Positions 1 to 10,329 are shown, numbered from the stretch's first letter. The stretch is DNA of 64,000 bases from Lactarius indigo (GCA_025766275.1 JAFKAC010000072.1:124001-188000); one strand, 5' to 3'. Numbers and translations are program-made. The notes: generated from the sequence alone by a model not told the origin.

Positions 1-3000
1 CATCATCTGAGAGGTCTGGGAGCGAAATGGAAGCAGGAGGTGTGTCAAGAAGCAAATCAGGATGAGGGGGAGGCAGGTGGGGTACAGAGTGAGTCTGGAG
101 CATGAAAAAGTGTTCATCAAAGTCAGCACTCTCTGAGATGACCACCTTCTTGGTCAAGGGATTGTAGAACTTCCATCCCTTGTATCCCTGAGGATATCCA
201 ATGAATACACATTTCTCCATGTGCGATCCAAGGCTGCCAAGTGGTCGCTTATCTCTCTGGATCAGCACATAAGCAGTACAGCCCCAGACACGAAGCCTAG
301 ACAGATCTGGCTTGCTCTCAATGAATGCCTCATGAGGTGTGCTGCCTGGGACCGCTGAAGTGAGTAGTTTGTTGCTAGTGTGAATGAAAGCGGCCAGAGC
401 TTCGCCCCAGAAGGCTGTGGGCATCCCAGACTCATGCAGCATCGAAATAATACCTTCCTCTATCGTCCTGTTGGCCCTCTCAGCCACTCCATTCTGCTGA
501 GGCCAATTCCTGGCAGTGTGCTGCCTCTGGATGCCATGCTCAATGCAGAATGCTTCAAACTCGCCAGACATGTACTCCCCACCTTTATCGTCCCTCAGAG
601 TGCCCAGTTCGCTCCAGTGACATTCTCAGCCCAAGACTTGAGCTGTTTCAAGGCAGCAAATGTCTCAGACTTTCGCTTCAAGAGATAAACAGCCTTGAAG
701 CACGAGAAGTCATCGATGAATGTGACCCAATAGTGGTACGCTTGGTGTGTAGACACCTTGACAGGGCCATGGACGTCGCTATGGACCAATTGAAGCGGTT
801 TTGAGGCTCTGGAGGTCGAAGATGGAAAGGGATCTGCATGGATCTTGCCAGCTTTGCAGGCTTCACATACTGGATCAGGATCTGCTTGTGAATCAAGCTT
901 GAAACCCATCACCAGGTTGCCTGAGAGCAGCTTCTTGATGCCTGCCAAGTGATGGTGGCAGAGGCGACGATGCCAGAGGTCCCAGTCCAATGGGAGGGTG
1001 GTAGCAGATGATAATGAGGCGAACTCTTCCACTGGAATGGTGTCCCCCACCAGATATGCAGCATTTGAAGGTCCAGTCTTCGCTTGAAAGGCAATCTTGT
1101 TGTCCCTGATGAAGTGTAGGGTGTCCTTCTCAATGGAGACGATGAAACGGCGATGGAGAGTGAGATATAAGACAGATAATAGATTACTGCAGAGTGCAGG
1201 GACATATAGGACATTAGTGAGCTCTAGAGGTGCCATTTCTTCGCCATTCACCACAGGATTGAACCGGACCGACCCCACCCCTTCAGAATAGACCACAGAC
1301 CCATCAGCCAGCCTAATTTCGACTCTTTGCGGCTTCAAATTGCGGATCCAATGACGATTGAATGTCATATGAGCAGAGGCACCAGTGTCTGCATTCCAGG
1401 AAGTGTGAGACTCGTTCTGGAGAGCAGAAAATAGAGCACTTGCTGATGCAGCTGAAGCGGACTGTGGGGCTTCTGGAGGTGACTGGGATGAGATGGTGGC
1501 AATGGGGTTGTCTTCACAGTCCCTAATAAGCACCCTAAGTTCATGAGACATAGCAGTCTTGAGAGCTCCAGCAGCCCTTTCAGCCTTCACCTCCCATCTC
1601 TCCAGCTTATCCTCGTCTGGAGGCGTAGCAGGAGTGATGACATTGCCCTTAGAGTCCAGGACTTCAGGGTTTCCAGCTGGTTTCTTCTCTGAGCCAGAAA
1701 CCAATTGCCAAAGGCCATTGAGCAGGGGTGGATGGTGCACTGGACTTTTGCCACCCCCTACCTTGTTCTGGGGAATGTCACGTGTGTCGGACCCTGGGTT
1801 CGATCCTGGCAGGAGCCAGACAAGGGCACTCACTACAACACTGCTTTCAGCAACCACCTTCCTTTCCCGCCCTGCCCCCAACACCACCAAACACCTCTGG
1901 CCAGCATGGCCACGCACTCACTTCCTACCTGGGCTCTGTCACATGCACCACTGACATCCCATGCCACCAACTATCAACACACTCATTACCATTCTGGGCT
2001 CTGCTGGTTAGCCACCAGCATCCCCCAACACCACCCCCTAACATCACACCCCTGCTCTATCTCCAATTCCGCTTCCAACAATCCTGTACCACCCCCAATT
2101 CAATCTCCGCCACTCACTGCCTTTGTCCAATTCAAACTCCCACAATCCCCGCTCAGCCCGTCTCAGGAGGTTGCAAACCCATCCCTGGGGCCAGGAGCTG
2201 GGTTCCTTGCAGATGGTCGCAACACCAACCTTGTGGAAACTTGGGATTGAGCCCCCCCAAGGAGTACCATGACAAATAAGGCAAGGTCTCTGTTACTTCT
2301 GCAGCGTCCCAAAACAACAAAGCAGGAAGGGTGTTCCAGGAGACTGGGAGGGCAATGACAGCACTGGCGCCAAGGGGTTGGAAGGCGATGACAGCATGGG
2401 AGGTAGGGATGAGGTTATGGATGACATACACACAGATGGACTGGGAGACCACACTTGGGACCAGCACATCCCTACCTTACCTAACACACTGACTCTGACC
2501 GGGTTCCTCTGGGAGGTGCCCCTAGTGGGTGGGGTTTAAATCCCTTGCCCCTACAACCCTATGAATGCACTGGGTCCCTGGACCCATAGACTCTTCCCCT
2601 CTCATAATCTATGTGTACACACTGTCTGCTTACCCTCGTCTCAGTCCCTTTACATCCCAATTATATGTACGGTCAGGGTATACGGAGTAGACCATGGGTT
2701 CTATAGGGGCCCTGGCACGGAAGGTTTTGCCCTTCGCCGTCAATACCAATTAGGGTAGCAGGTCGAGAGGCCAGATAAGCAAGCCCGGGAATATCCAATT
2801 AAGCAGTGAGGGAGTCCAGTATATACTGAGTTTCCGTACAGAGTAGTAGTGCACCATACCATAGGACCAGCTTTGTATTCAGTACTGCCCCAGAATATAA
2901 ATCAATTCAAAAAAAAAAAAAAGGCCATTGAGTTGTAGCCAGGACTTGATATCATCAGCCCAGAGGCAATAGTTTTCAGTTGTGAGAGAAGAAATAGATG

Positions 3001-3028
3001 AGATGGAAGTGTCTCTGGATGTGGACAT
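1..3028 (-). pseudogene. Copia-A gag-pol, broken and 3'-truncated by the window edge
   Basis: This is a Ty1/copia polyprotein on the minus strand. The ATG is at 3026-3028 and the first codons read MSTSRDTSISS. Gag (UBN2-like, with LLNGLWQLVSGSEKK and LRVLIRDCEDNP) is split by an inserted retroposon (1723-2922). Removing the insert and one target-site copy rejoins LQLNGLWQL in frame. Gag then runs almost directly into the protease (DTGASAHM, near 1370), so the zinc-knuckle part of Gag appears deleted. A pre-integrase region (LWHRRLCHHH, CEACKAGK) and the integrase start (HSDVHGPV, FIDDFSC) follow. A frameshift near 608-612 moves the rest of the integrase (DDKGGEYMS, NGVAERANRTI) to another frame, which continues to base 1. 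Reverse transcriptase lies outside the window. It is a dead copy. Confidence 0.85.
1723..2922 (+). mobile_element. Poly(A)-tailed retroposon with tRNA-like B box (SINE-like)
   Basis: A 1.2 kb insertion sits inside Copia-A gag. It is flanked by a 13-bp direct repeat AAAGGCCATTGAG (1710-1722 and 2920-2932). The plus-strand 3' end is a run of 14 A (2909-2922) that merges with the second repeat. The head carries GGGTTCGATCC (1796-1806), a good match to a Pol III B box, with a weak A-box-like stretch near 1731-1743. The structure fits target-primed reverse transcription by LINE machinery. I found no convincing protein in it; the open frames at 1705-2279 are proline-rich and low-complexity. It is long for a SINE, so it may be a composite SINE or a retroposed noncoding RNA. 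The insertion itself is certain; its class is less so. Confidence 0.75.
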
Positions 3029-3190
3029 GTTGAGGGCGATGTGGGCGATGGAATGGAAAGGAATGGAGTGATTTGGATAAATGGAAGAGTGGGAAATGAA
3101 TGGAGTTGATTGGAGTGATTGGAATGAGTGTGGAGAGCTGAGAGCAAAGAGAGCAGCAGGAATGACAGCAAGTATCAGTTAAGTCGCAGG

Positions 3191-3205
3191 GCAGGGCCCA
3201 TAACC
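3191..3205 (-). promoter_or_regulatory. Copia-A primer-binding site
   Basis: On the minus strand GGTTATGGGCCCTGC follows directly after the LTR end TAACA. From memory, the same GGTTATGGGCCC core follows the 5' LTR of Drosophila copia, where reverse transcription is primed by a 5' half of initiator-methionine tRNA. The same core is found at 23217 and 60281. Confidence 0.7.
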
Positions 3206-3440
3206 TGTTAGAATGCGACCTATAGAGGGCCCTTGAGTCACAGAGGACACAAGGGGACTGCAGAGGAGGATATAAGACTGTATTGATCAAAGTAAAGATA
3301 GTTACTCACCTGCAGAGGAGGATATAAGACTAAATGCATATTTTCGGTCCTCTGCAGGATATATCAACCTGACTAAGCATATCTAAATAAGGCAACTTGA
3401 CTTGGAGCAATGTACAGTCACAGAATAGGTGAAAATAGCA
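3206..3440 (-). repeat. Partial 5' LTR (R-U5 side) of Copia-A
   Basis: This stretch lies just upstream of the primer-binding site and ends in TAACA on the minus strand, as an LTR should. It holds two copies of the 20-bp unit TCTTATATCCTCCTCTGCAG, on either side of GTGAGT (see 3258-3309). The upstream part of the LTR is replaced by a gypsy integrase fragment, so the full length cannot be given. Confidence 0.55.
3258..3309 (-). other. Intron-like 52-bp unit in the Copia-A leader
   Basis: On the minus strand this unit starts GTGAGT and ends CTCTGCAG. It is preceded by the same 20 bases that form its own 3' end, so splicing it out would give the same sequence as an unduplicated leader. Its length matches the introns elsewhere in the window. 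Splicing is an inference. Confidence 0.4.
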
Positions 3441-3655
3441 ACACTTTAACCACAAATAACAGGAGTGCATGTTGGTCTTGTGTTGACCTTGATATGCTGG
3501 CATTCTGCACACCCTGTGATGTATTTGTATATGTCTTTTTGGATGCATGGCCACCAGTAGTGTCTCTCAACTATGTGTTGTGTCCATGCAATCCCTGGGT
3601 GGCCATGAACTAGGAGGTCATGATGATCATGGATGATCACCCTCAGTAAAAAAGA
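3441..3655 (-). pseudogene. Gypsy integrase zinc-binding fragment
   Basis: The minus-strand translation contains HGHPGIAWTQHIVERHYWW followed by GCAECQHIK. This is the HHCC zinc-binding domain at the N-terminus of a gypsy integrase, close to the Gypsy-2 version (HGHPGISRTQRIIERHYWW). It is a fragment wedged between two copia LTR pieces, with no other pol domains attached, so it marks an older insertion or deletion junction. Confidence 0.8.
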
Positions 3656-3879
3656 AAGTTGAGTATAGAACAAAGTAAAGTACAAAGGCATTGAGTACAA
3701 CACAAAGTCCACAAGTATGATGTCATAGAAGTACACTGATGTCATAAATGATAAGACTAGATTGTACAGATCAAATGACATGTAATCTACAAGTCTCAAT
3801 AAATCTAATCTAAAGCAGTCCATGCTGCAAGTCTGATCCATATGAGCCACTAAGCGTGCAAGGGTCACTTATCAACATT
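3656..3879 (-). repeat. 5' part of a Copia-B-family LTR
   Basis: Read on the minus strand it begins TGTTGATAAGTGACCCTTGC, the start of the copia LTRs at 22610, 36273, 40325 and 59681. It follows them for about 220 bp, including TACTCAATGCCTTTGT. The 3' half is missing and replaced by the gypsy integrase fragment. It is a truncated relic. Confidence 0.75.
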
Positions 3880-4520
3880 TTCATTGATTAAGGTCCTATT
3901 TTTTTTGACTTTGAACTGACTATGAGAGTCAAGATTCTAGTCATTAAAAAAGTCAATGAAAAGTCATTGTAAGTCATTGACTTTTAACTGACTTTTGTCA
4001 ACTGAGGTCCTAATTTTTTGACTTTTAATTGAATACAGAAGTCAAGTTCCAGTCATTAAAAAGTCAACAAAAGTCATTGACTTTTCATTGACTTTTTGCT
4101 GACTGAGGTCCTATTTTTTTGAATTTGAATTGACTAAGGTTTGACTTTTAACTGACTATGGAAGTCAAACAAAAGTCCATTGAAAGTCAAACAAAACGTC
4201 AACCCAAAGTTATTAACTACAGACTGACTTTGTTTGACTTCCAACAGACTTGCAAGTCAATTGAAAGTCAAACAAAAAGTCAAACAAAAGTCAACTCAAA
4301 GTCATTGACTATAGACTGACTTTGTTTGACTTCCAACAGACTTGCAAGTCAATTGAAAGTCAAACAAAAAGTCAAACAAAAGTCAACTCAAAGTCATTGA
4401 CTATAGACTGACTTTGTTTGACTTCCAACTGACTTTCAAGTCAATTAGAAGTCAAACAAAAAGTCAAACCAAAGTCAAAATAAAGTCAAATGAAAGTTGA
4501 CCCGAAGTCAAGAAAAAGTC
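3880..4520. repeat. TTGAC/GTCAA-rich satellite with a 92-bp period
   Basis: The tract is built from TTGAC and GTCAA pentamers spaced by A- or T-rich bases. Near 4221, 4313 and 4405 the block AGACTGACTTTGTTTGAC recurs at 92-bp steps, giving about three good copies. The left part (3890-4200) is a more diverged version of the same unit. No protein coding or transposon ends are visible. Confidence 0.75.
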
Positions 4521-4725
4521 ATGCAGTGGTCAATCATATGACCAGTTCTTCTCACAGCAAAAAAAATGTATTTTTTTTAAAATCAACAAGGAGCCTGCCT
4601 CTGACAGTACCTAGAACTGAGATATATAAGATGGCTGCTATGCAGCTTGGTGTTGCACTTCAATTTGCACTACACCTAGTTAGTCATAGTTGAATATTTG
4701 AGAAAAGAGTCAACTTACCTTGCTG
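4521..4725. other. Spacer without recognisable feature
   Basis: AT-rich sequence between the satellite and the last visible exon of the interrupted gene. Nothing else is recognisable. Confidence 0.4.
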
Positions 4726-4931
4726 ACAATGCTCTTGATATCCTCTTTGGAGGGTTGTTCCAGCTTTGGCACTCCTAAAATCACCCTGATGAGATCTGCA
4801 CAATGGGGTGAGCAATGGTGTGAGGAGGAAAAGAGGAAAGGGCAATGTACCCTTTCTTGTTGGTCATTTGCCCTGTGACTCGATGTTGTGCTCATCAACC
4901 CACAGCATAAGCTCGTCACATTGGAGGGCCT
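4726..4931 (-). pseudogene. Last visible exons of the interrupted unknown gene
   Basis: On the minus strand there are two exon-like blocks. One follows ACCTCCAG and reads ALQCDELMLWVDEHNIESQ (about 4875-4931). The other follows TTGTGCAG and reads LIRVILGVPKLEQPSKEDIK (about 4726-4802); it ends in SIVSK directly at GTAAGT. They have the splice-flanked look of the exons at 9541-10329 and the same strand, so I take them as the 3' part of the gene that starts at 19768. The family is unknown to me. The downstream end is lost against the satellite. Confidence 0.4.
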
Positions 4932-5009
4932 GGAGGTGCAAGTGTGAGTCATTGTTGTCACCCAATTTTTAAAGAAAAAAGAACCATTAGAAGTAAACAG
5001 TAGCTTAGC

Positions 5010-5492
5010 TGTTATGGTATGGACTGGATGTGACTCATGACTGGTTATGACTACAGTCTGACTTAGTATTAGTCATGGACAATTACTCATGTATCAGTCA
5101 GCAGTTCTAGTAGGTTCTATATTACTTGTTCCTAGGATAGCTGTACTAGGGTTTGAGCTATTTACACTATTGGTTGCCTATTGTTTAAGCGGCACTTTAA
5201 AGCCTGCATGTAACTGTATAAGTAGTAGTTGTGGAAGACCAAGAGTCCCCATCTTAGTCTTCTTCAATCCACCACCTGAATTGTCTTTGTCTGCCTTAGT
5301 CTTGAACTGAGTGTACTTCTGCTTCGACTTGCCAAGGGTTGAGCCTCTTTCATCTATTTGCTCCAGTTGTGTGCTGTCGAGCCCCTGTTCAGCTTGCATT
5401 GGGTTGACACATGATCCCCATTTGTCAAATATCTGCTAAGTTGTCTACACCTTTACAAGTCCAAGTCAGACTAACACCTGTGGAGCATAACA
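5010..5492 (+). repeat. Solo LTR of the Gypsy-1 family
   Basis: It starts TGTTATGG and ends CATAACA and is collinear with the LTR at 37047-37555, including the TATA region GTATAAGTAG and the AAGACCAAGA...TCTTAGTCTTCTT hairpin. The flanks are ttagc on the left and, once the hAT element is removed, ttaga on the right, a 4/5 match to a 5-bp TSD. No internal sequence is attached, so it is a solo LTR left by LTR-LTR recombination. Confidence 0.85.
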
Positions 5493-5929
5493 TTTAGTGT
5501 TGCCGTGGCTCGGCTCAAATCGGCTGAGCCAGCCAAGCTGAGCTGTTTTGAGCTGAGCCAAGCTGACACATCAGCTCATGACCAAAATTGGCTCAGCTCG
5601 GCTCACGAGCTGGCTGAGCTGGGCTGAGCCAGGCTCAATTGGGAATGATTAGATTGGGCAGGGCTCGCCCGGCTCGTGAGTACGCGTGAGTGGGCGAGAA
5701 CGGTTTCTGTCTGGCTGAGCCAGGAACAAGCTGGCCAAAAATGGAAATATATTTGCTCAATATGCGTGTCCGCTGTCCACTGAGGCTCTTAGAAGAAAAC
5801 TGGGTAGGTTCTCTTTCTTGGCATCTCCTCAGATGACCTTGCACAAACTCTGACAAAAAAAAAAATAAAACATATGTATTGAAGTAGACTACATAGTACA
5901 GAGAATATATTTTATGTCTATCTACTGCC

Positions 5930-6520
5930 TGGGGAATTGAAACTGCCTCGCCATCATCATCGCTGTCGTCGTCACGGTCGCCGCAGTCATTGTGGTGGTC
6001 GCGGTCGTGGTCGCGGTCGCTGCAGTGATGGTGGTGGTGGTTGTCGTTGTCGTTGTGGTCGATGTGGTGGTCGCGGTCACTGCAGTGGTGGTGGTGGTGG
6101 TCGCGGTCATGGTGGTGGTGGTCGCGGTTGTGGTGGTGGTGGTCACGGTTGTGGTGGTGGTGGTCACGGTTGTGGTGGTGGTGGTCGCGGTCATCATCGC
6201 GGTTGTCACGGTGGTGGTGGTGGTTGCAATGGTGGTCACAGTCATGGTGGTGGTCACAGTCACTGCAGTGGTGGTGGTGGTGGTGGTGGTGGTGGTGGTC
6301 GCGGTTGTCACAGTCGCTGCGGTCATGGTGGTGGTCGCCATGGTGGTCGCTGTGGTTGCTGTGATGGTTGTGGTTGCCACGGTCATGGTCACAGTCGCTG
6401 TCGTGGTGGTTGTCGCTGTGGTTGTCACAGTCGCCGCGGTGGTGGTCGTGGTTGCGGCTTTGGTCGTGGTTGCGGTTGTGGTCATGGTGATGGTGGTCGC
6501 AGTCGTCGCACCACGGGGCT
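5930..6520. repeat. GTG/GGT triplet-repeat block in the hAT left arm
   Basis: Almost 600 bp are degenerate (GTG)n mixed with GTC, CGC and CAC triplets. All frames are open by composition; one minus frame gives a His/Asp run and one plus frame a Gly/Cys run. This is simple-sequence expansion and not a coding signal. Confidence 0.85.
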
Positions 6521-6921
6521 GGCGCCATCGCGCCATGGCTGCCTTGGGGGCTTGGGGGTTTGGGGCGATGTTGTCACAGGGCAGGTCTTGCCGCTGCCTT
6601 GTTACCTGCGAGGGCGTGTGTGTGGGCGAGTCAGTGAGCCATGAAAAAAAAGAAATACATACCTGATAGCCAAGAGAGAGGGTGGGTCGCAGACCTGTGC
6701 CAGTGGTTTGTGCTCATGCTCACCAGCATGAATGCAAGTTATGCAATGCAATGGCAAGGAATTTTTGCAGCCACCGCATGTACGACGCGCATTCCACGCT
6801 CTCATCTTGGCTCCTGCTGTCTGCTACTGTCTCATCTCTCCTCATCTCTGCCCAATCTCAGCTGATCTACTTCAACTTGCTTCTTTTATTTTTTTTTGTA
6901 CTACTCTTGGCTACATCTACT

Positions 6922-8300
6922 ATGGCTGGATCTAGGAAGAGGGCCCCTTCAACACCCAAGAGGACTCCAAAAAGGCCAAAGACCAAGAAGAGCCAGGTCA
7001 AACAGTGGGAGCTTCCTGGTGGTGCTTTGGAGATGTCTTTTCAGCTTGATGGTATGTGCTCATTGTTTTGATGGTATCCATACACTCATATTGTGTTAGT
7101 TTCATCCACAGCTGCTCAGACATCAGTTGCCAGTGCCAGACATGTGCACTTTAATCTAGGCTCTTCTGCAGCTTCAGGTGGCCCTCCTGGACCCTCACAG
7201 CAGGGAGAGGACCCCTTTGTAGGTTCTTCACCTGCTCAGGCTGCCAATCAAGTGAGTATCTATTTTATTAATTTTATAATCATTTTTTAACAAATTTAAT
7301 ATAGGGAGGCCTTAGCTCACCCCAACCTGAGAACTTTGACCTTGGAAATGGGTCAGATGGCTCTCAGGAGGGTGGCGCTAATTTCAATAGCCCTCAGGAT
7401 GGCAGCTCTGACCCTCCAACTCCAACTCGCCACCCAAGGAGGGCTCAAAAAGCTGGTTCAAGGCTGGGCTCAGGTGATGATACCTTGAGGTTTTTTCAAG
7501 CTGTTGATGGGAAGAAACAGTGCAAGTTTTGCTTGTGAGTTTTTTATTTTTATTGTTATTTTTATTTTTAAAAATTATTTTTGTAGAATACTTCATCAAG
7601 AGGATGCGTCCATCAAAGTACACTCATATCGCTCCACTACTGCAACAGGTCCTCTGCGATCCCATCTGCTCAATCACCATGCAGAAGAGTGGGTTACAGA
7701 GTGCCAAAGACTCAAAATTGAGCTGAGAGGTAAAGAGGGAGAAGAAGCTGTTGCAAGAGTTACTGGAGTTCCTGTAGAGCATCAAGCTAGGCGCTGCACT
7801 CCCTTCACTCAAGACAACTTTTTAGATGGCCTTGTGCAATTTATTGTTGCCACAGATCAGGTTTTTTTATTTAATTTTAATTTTTTTTCCCTATTTAATG
7901 TTTTTTTTTTTTTTTTAGCCTATGATGATTGTGGAGAGACCAGAGTTCTGCCACCTGTGTCTCCTACTCCACCCTGAGCTGAGTGATGCAGACATCCCTT
8001 ACAGGACCACTATGCAGAAGTGCATTGTGGAGAACTGTACAGAGGCACTCCACAATTTGTCTCAGCATATTCAGGTAATATTTTATTATTATATCTTAGT
8101 GCTTGAGGGCTAACTTCTATTTAGACAAGCTGCCTTGGGAGGGTCTCTTTTACCACAGACATGTGGACAGACCCTGACCTCAAGCCATACATGGCTGTTA
8201 CTGCTCACTGGCTGGAGCAGATCCAGACTCAAGATGGCCAGCAAAAGCTAATACTTAGAGCACATGTATTTGTACCTAGGAATGAACTACATAAAAGTAG
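6922..8300 (+). pseudogene. hAT transposase, N-terminal half (spliced, truncated)
   Basis: Splicing five short introns (7052-7111, 7252-7304, 7535-7586, 7861-7918, 8075-8124; 50-60 bp, GT..AG) joins six exons in one frame from ATG 6922 (MAGSRKRAPSTPKRTPKR). Residues about 163-195 form a BED-type zinc finger: CKFC, then RSHLLNHH. Exon 6 reads LGRVSFTTDMWTDPDLKPYM and AVTAHWLEQIQ, the typical hAT segment that carries the first catalytic aspartate. The reading then runs into GC-rich repeat near 8260-8300. The remaining catalytic residues and the C-terminal dimerisation region are missing. Its introns are good local evidence for basidiomycete splice signals. Confidence 0.85.
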
Positions 8301-8439
8301 GGGACCTGTGCGACTCACCTGGGGTGGCCAGAGAGGGAAAAGGGGGTGGGAAGAGAAAGGGGGGTGTGGAGGGGCAAGAGGAGGGTGCGCGAGGGCTGTC
8401 CGAGGGCCTTCCGAGGGTGTCCAAGGCATCCAGGGGCAC

Positions 8440-9230
8440 GCAATGGTCGTCTGAAGGTGGACAGGCGCTGGCAGCAGCAGCGAGGGTGGAACAGTGGTGG
8501 TGGCGACAGCTCCGGCGGTGGTGGCACCAGCAGCGAGTGGTGGCAGCGGTGGTGACCTGAGGGCAGTGGTGGCAGCAACAGCGAAGGTGGTGGCAGTGGT
8601 GGCAGTGGCAGCGAGGATGGTGGCGGTGGCGGTGGCTGCAGTGAGGGTGTTGGTGGCGGCGGCGGCAGCAGCTGCAGCAGCAGCATGGGTGGTGGTGGTG
8701 GCGGCAGCGAGGGTGGTTGTGGCGACAGCAGCGGCAGAAGTGAGGGCATAGGGTGATGATGCTGAAGATGATGCAGAGGTGGTGGCAGAGACAGTAGGTG
8801 GCGGTGACAGTGATGGCGCAGGCAACAACGGCAACAACATTGGTGACGATGGCGACAGTGCCGTCAGAGGCACCAACGGCTGCGTGGCAGCCAGAGGAGC
8901 AGCGACAGGTGGCGACCAGAGCGACAGGTGGTGAGAGGCAATGACCAGCAGTGAGAGGCGGCGAGAGGTGGCGACCAGTGGTGAGAGGTGGCAACCAGAG
9001 TGAGGGGCAGCAAGCGGCAGCGACCAGAGTGAGGGGTGGCGAGTGGTGGCGACCAGAGTGAGGGGCAGCGAGCGGTGGCAACCAGCGACCAGAGCGAGTG
9101 ATGGCGAGAAGAAGCAGCAGCCAGAGAGAGAGCAACAAGGGTGGCGAGAGCACAGACAAGGCCAGCGGTCGGCAGGTGGACAATGCAAACAGCACGCAGA
9201 CAGCGCGCAGACCGCAAGCCCAGTCTGTGC
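8440..9230. repeat. GC-rich degenerate GTGGCGACA/GCGAC repeat replacing the transposase 3' end
   Basis: This stretch consists of degenerate GTGGTGGCGGCAGC-like units (8450-8760), followed by GCGAGAGGTGGCGACCAG-like units (about 8890-9130). Long open frames on both strands are compositional. It takes the place where the C-terminal transposase exons should be. Confidence 0.75.
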
Positions 9231-9540
9231 AGAGGGGGGGATAACTGGGGATCCTGGCCAGTCATTCAGATACTCAGTCTCACTGAGGGGGAGCCAGGTA
9301 TACTCAGTACTCAGGGCTTGAAGCTTGAAGTTTGAGACTTGGATTCACACATGTGTTCATTGGCTTGGCTGACTCAGGCTACCCAAAATGGTACAATTTC
9401 CTATTCGTACTTTTGGGTGGCTTGAGCCAGCTCAATTCGGAGTGGCTCAGCTCAGCTCGTCCTTTTTTGGTCGAGCTGTGCTTAGCTGAGCCAAGCCAAG
9501 CTGAGCTGAGCCACGGCAACACTAATAACATTAGAGGATG

Positions 9541-10329
9541 AAATAGAAATGCACCTCAGATGACAAAGCTACCTTCAGGCTCTTGTCCCTGGGGTCCTCA
9601 ACAGGGGTCACCAAACATGGCTTCAACTGCGACTGGGTAGCCACATTGTTGTTGTCCATTGTGGGATGGTTGCCCTTGGCCCTGGCTGCCCATGTTGACA
9701 GAGCCTTGGAACATGTTATCTTGGGAGGGGCAGGTTCACTGTAATCCTACAGAAAATGAATAATTATTAGCAGAAGTAGCAATGAGATAATACATACCTC
9801 AAACAATGAAGTCACCACTATGACCTGAACTTGGGCACCCCACTGTGGCTCACACACCCAGGGTCCTCAACAGGGGTCACCAAATGTGACTCAGACTGTG
9901 GCTGGGAAGCCTTGTTGTTGTTGTTGGAGGAAGTCATTGTTGTTGTCATTGGATACTTGCCCTTGGCCTTGGCTGTCCAAGTTGACAGAACCTTCGCATG
10001 TGATGTGGCATTGACCCGCTTGGCATACGACATCTTGGGGGGTGCAGGTTTGGTGGTCAGGGTCTGTGAGTAGTAATGTGGGATGTGGGGGGGGCATGTC
10101 ATGATGGTTCAGTGGTAAGAGGAAAGGATAAATACTTACTGGCTGAGAAGCCGCACCAGATTAGACCAACAACATGAAGGTGGGACAGGGGGAAGAAGGC
10201 CAGCATTGAGCCAAGAGATAGTTAGCTATTAGCACATGAAATAGATTGCAGACTCACCTGCATTAGAACCCACAGAGGTTCCACTGGCACCATCATCAGG
10301 TCATAAATGCTTCCCATTTTGCTATGGTG
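9541..10329 (-). pseudogene. Middle exons of the interrupted unknown gene, with a duplicated exon
   Basis: Minus-strand exon-like blocks occur here. One reads MGSIYDLMMVPVEPLWVLMQ and is followed by GTGAGT (about 10257). One begins after an intron ending CTCACAG (10067) and contains TKPAPPKMSYAKRVNATS and LVTPVEDPG. A second copy of that exon at about 9565-9746, after TTTTCTGTAG, reads DYSEPAPPKITCSKALSTW and LVTPVEDPRDK. The two exon copies share APPK, KALSTW/KVLSTW, AKG and LVTPVEDP, so they are a tandem exon duplication. I do not recognise the family. The upstream part continues across Gypsy-1a at 18077. Confidence 0.5.

Larger units (their letters stand above)
5495..9524 (+). mobile_element. 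hAT transposon, truncated, with perfect 8-bp TSD
   Basis: The terminal inverted repeats share 17 perfect bases, TAGTGTTGCCGTGGCTC at 5495-5511 and its complement at 9508-9524. They are flanked by an 8-bp duplication ATAACATT (5487-5494 and 9525-9532). That size is diagnostic of hAT. It landed exactly on the 3' edge of the solo LTR. Both subterminal regions (5510-5660 and 9410-9510) are packed with GCTGAGC/GCTCAGC motifs in both orientations, which are likely transposase-binding repeats. Inside are a spliced transposase gene that loses its C-terminal half, and two triplet-repeat blocks. It cannot be autonomous. Confidence 0.92.

Noticed and set aside
1796..1810. A functional tRNA gene
   Set aside because: Only a B box is convincing. 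No cloverleaf with a 3' acceptor stem could be drawn, and the box lies in a poly(A)-tailed insertion.
595..1917. A single 440-residue protein starting near 1917
   Set aside because: The first about 65 residues come from the inserted retroposon. The true gag start is at 3028.
3880..4520. CRISPR-like or promoter box array
   Set aside because: The repeats are short, occur in both orientations and have no unique spacers of constant length; the context is fungal.
5635..6536. Long open frames rich in His/Asp (minus) or Gly/Cys (plus), resembling metal-binding proteins
   Set aside because: They follow from degenerate GTG triplet repeats. Several frames are open at once and no conserved domain is present.
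8229..9195. Two overlapping minus-strand frames of about 300 codons
   Set aside because: Low-complexity GC-rich repeat inside the hAT element. Amino-acid content is only Ala/Thr/Pro/Ser/His/Cys, and the plus-strand transposase exon overlaps the region.
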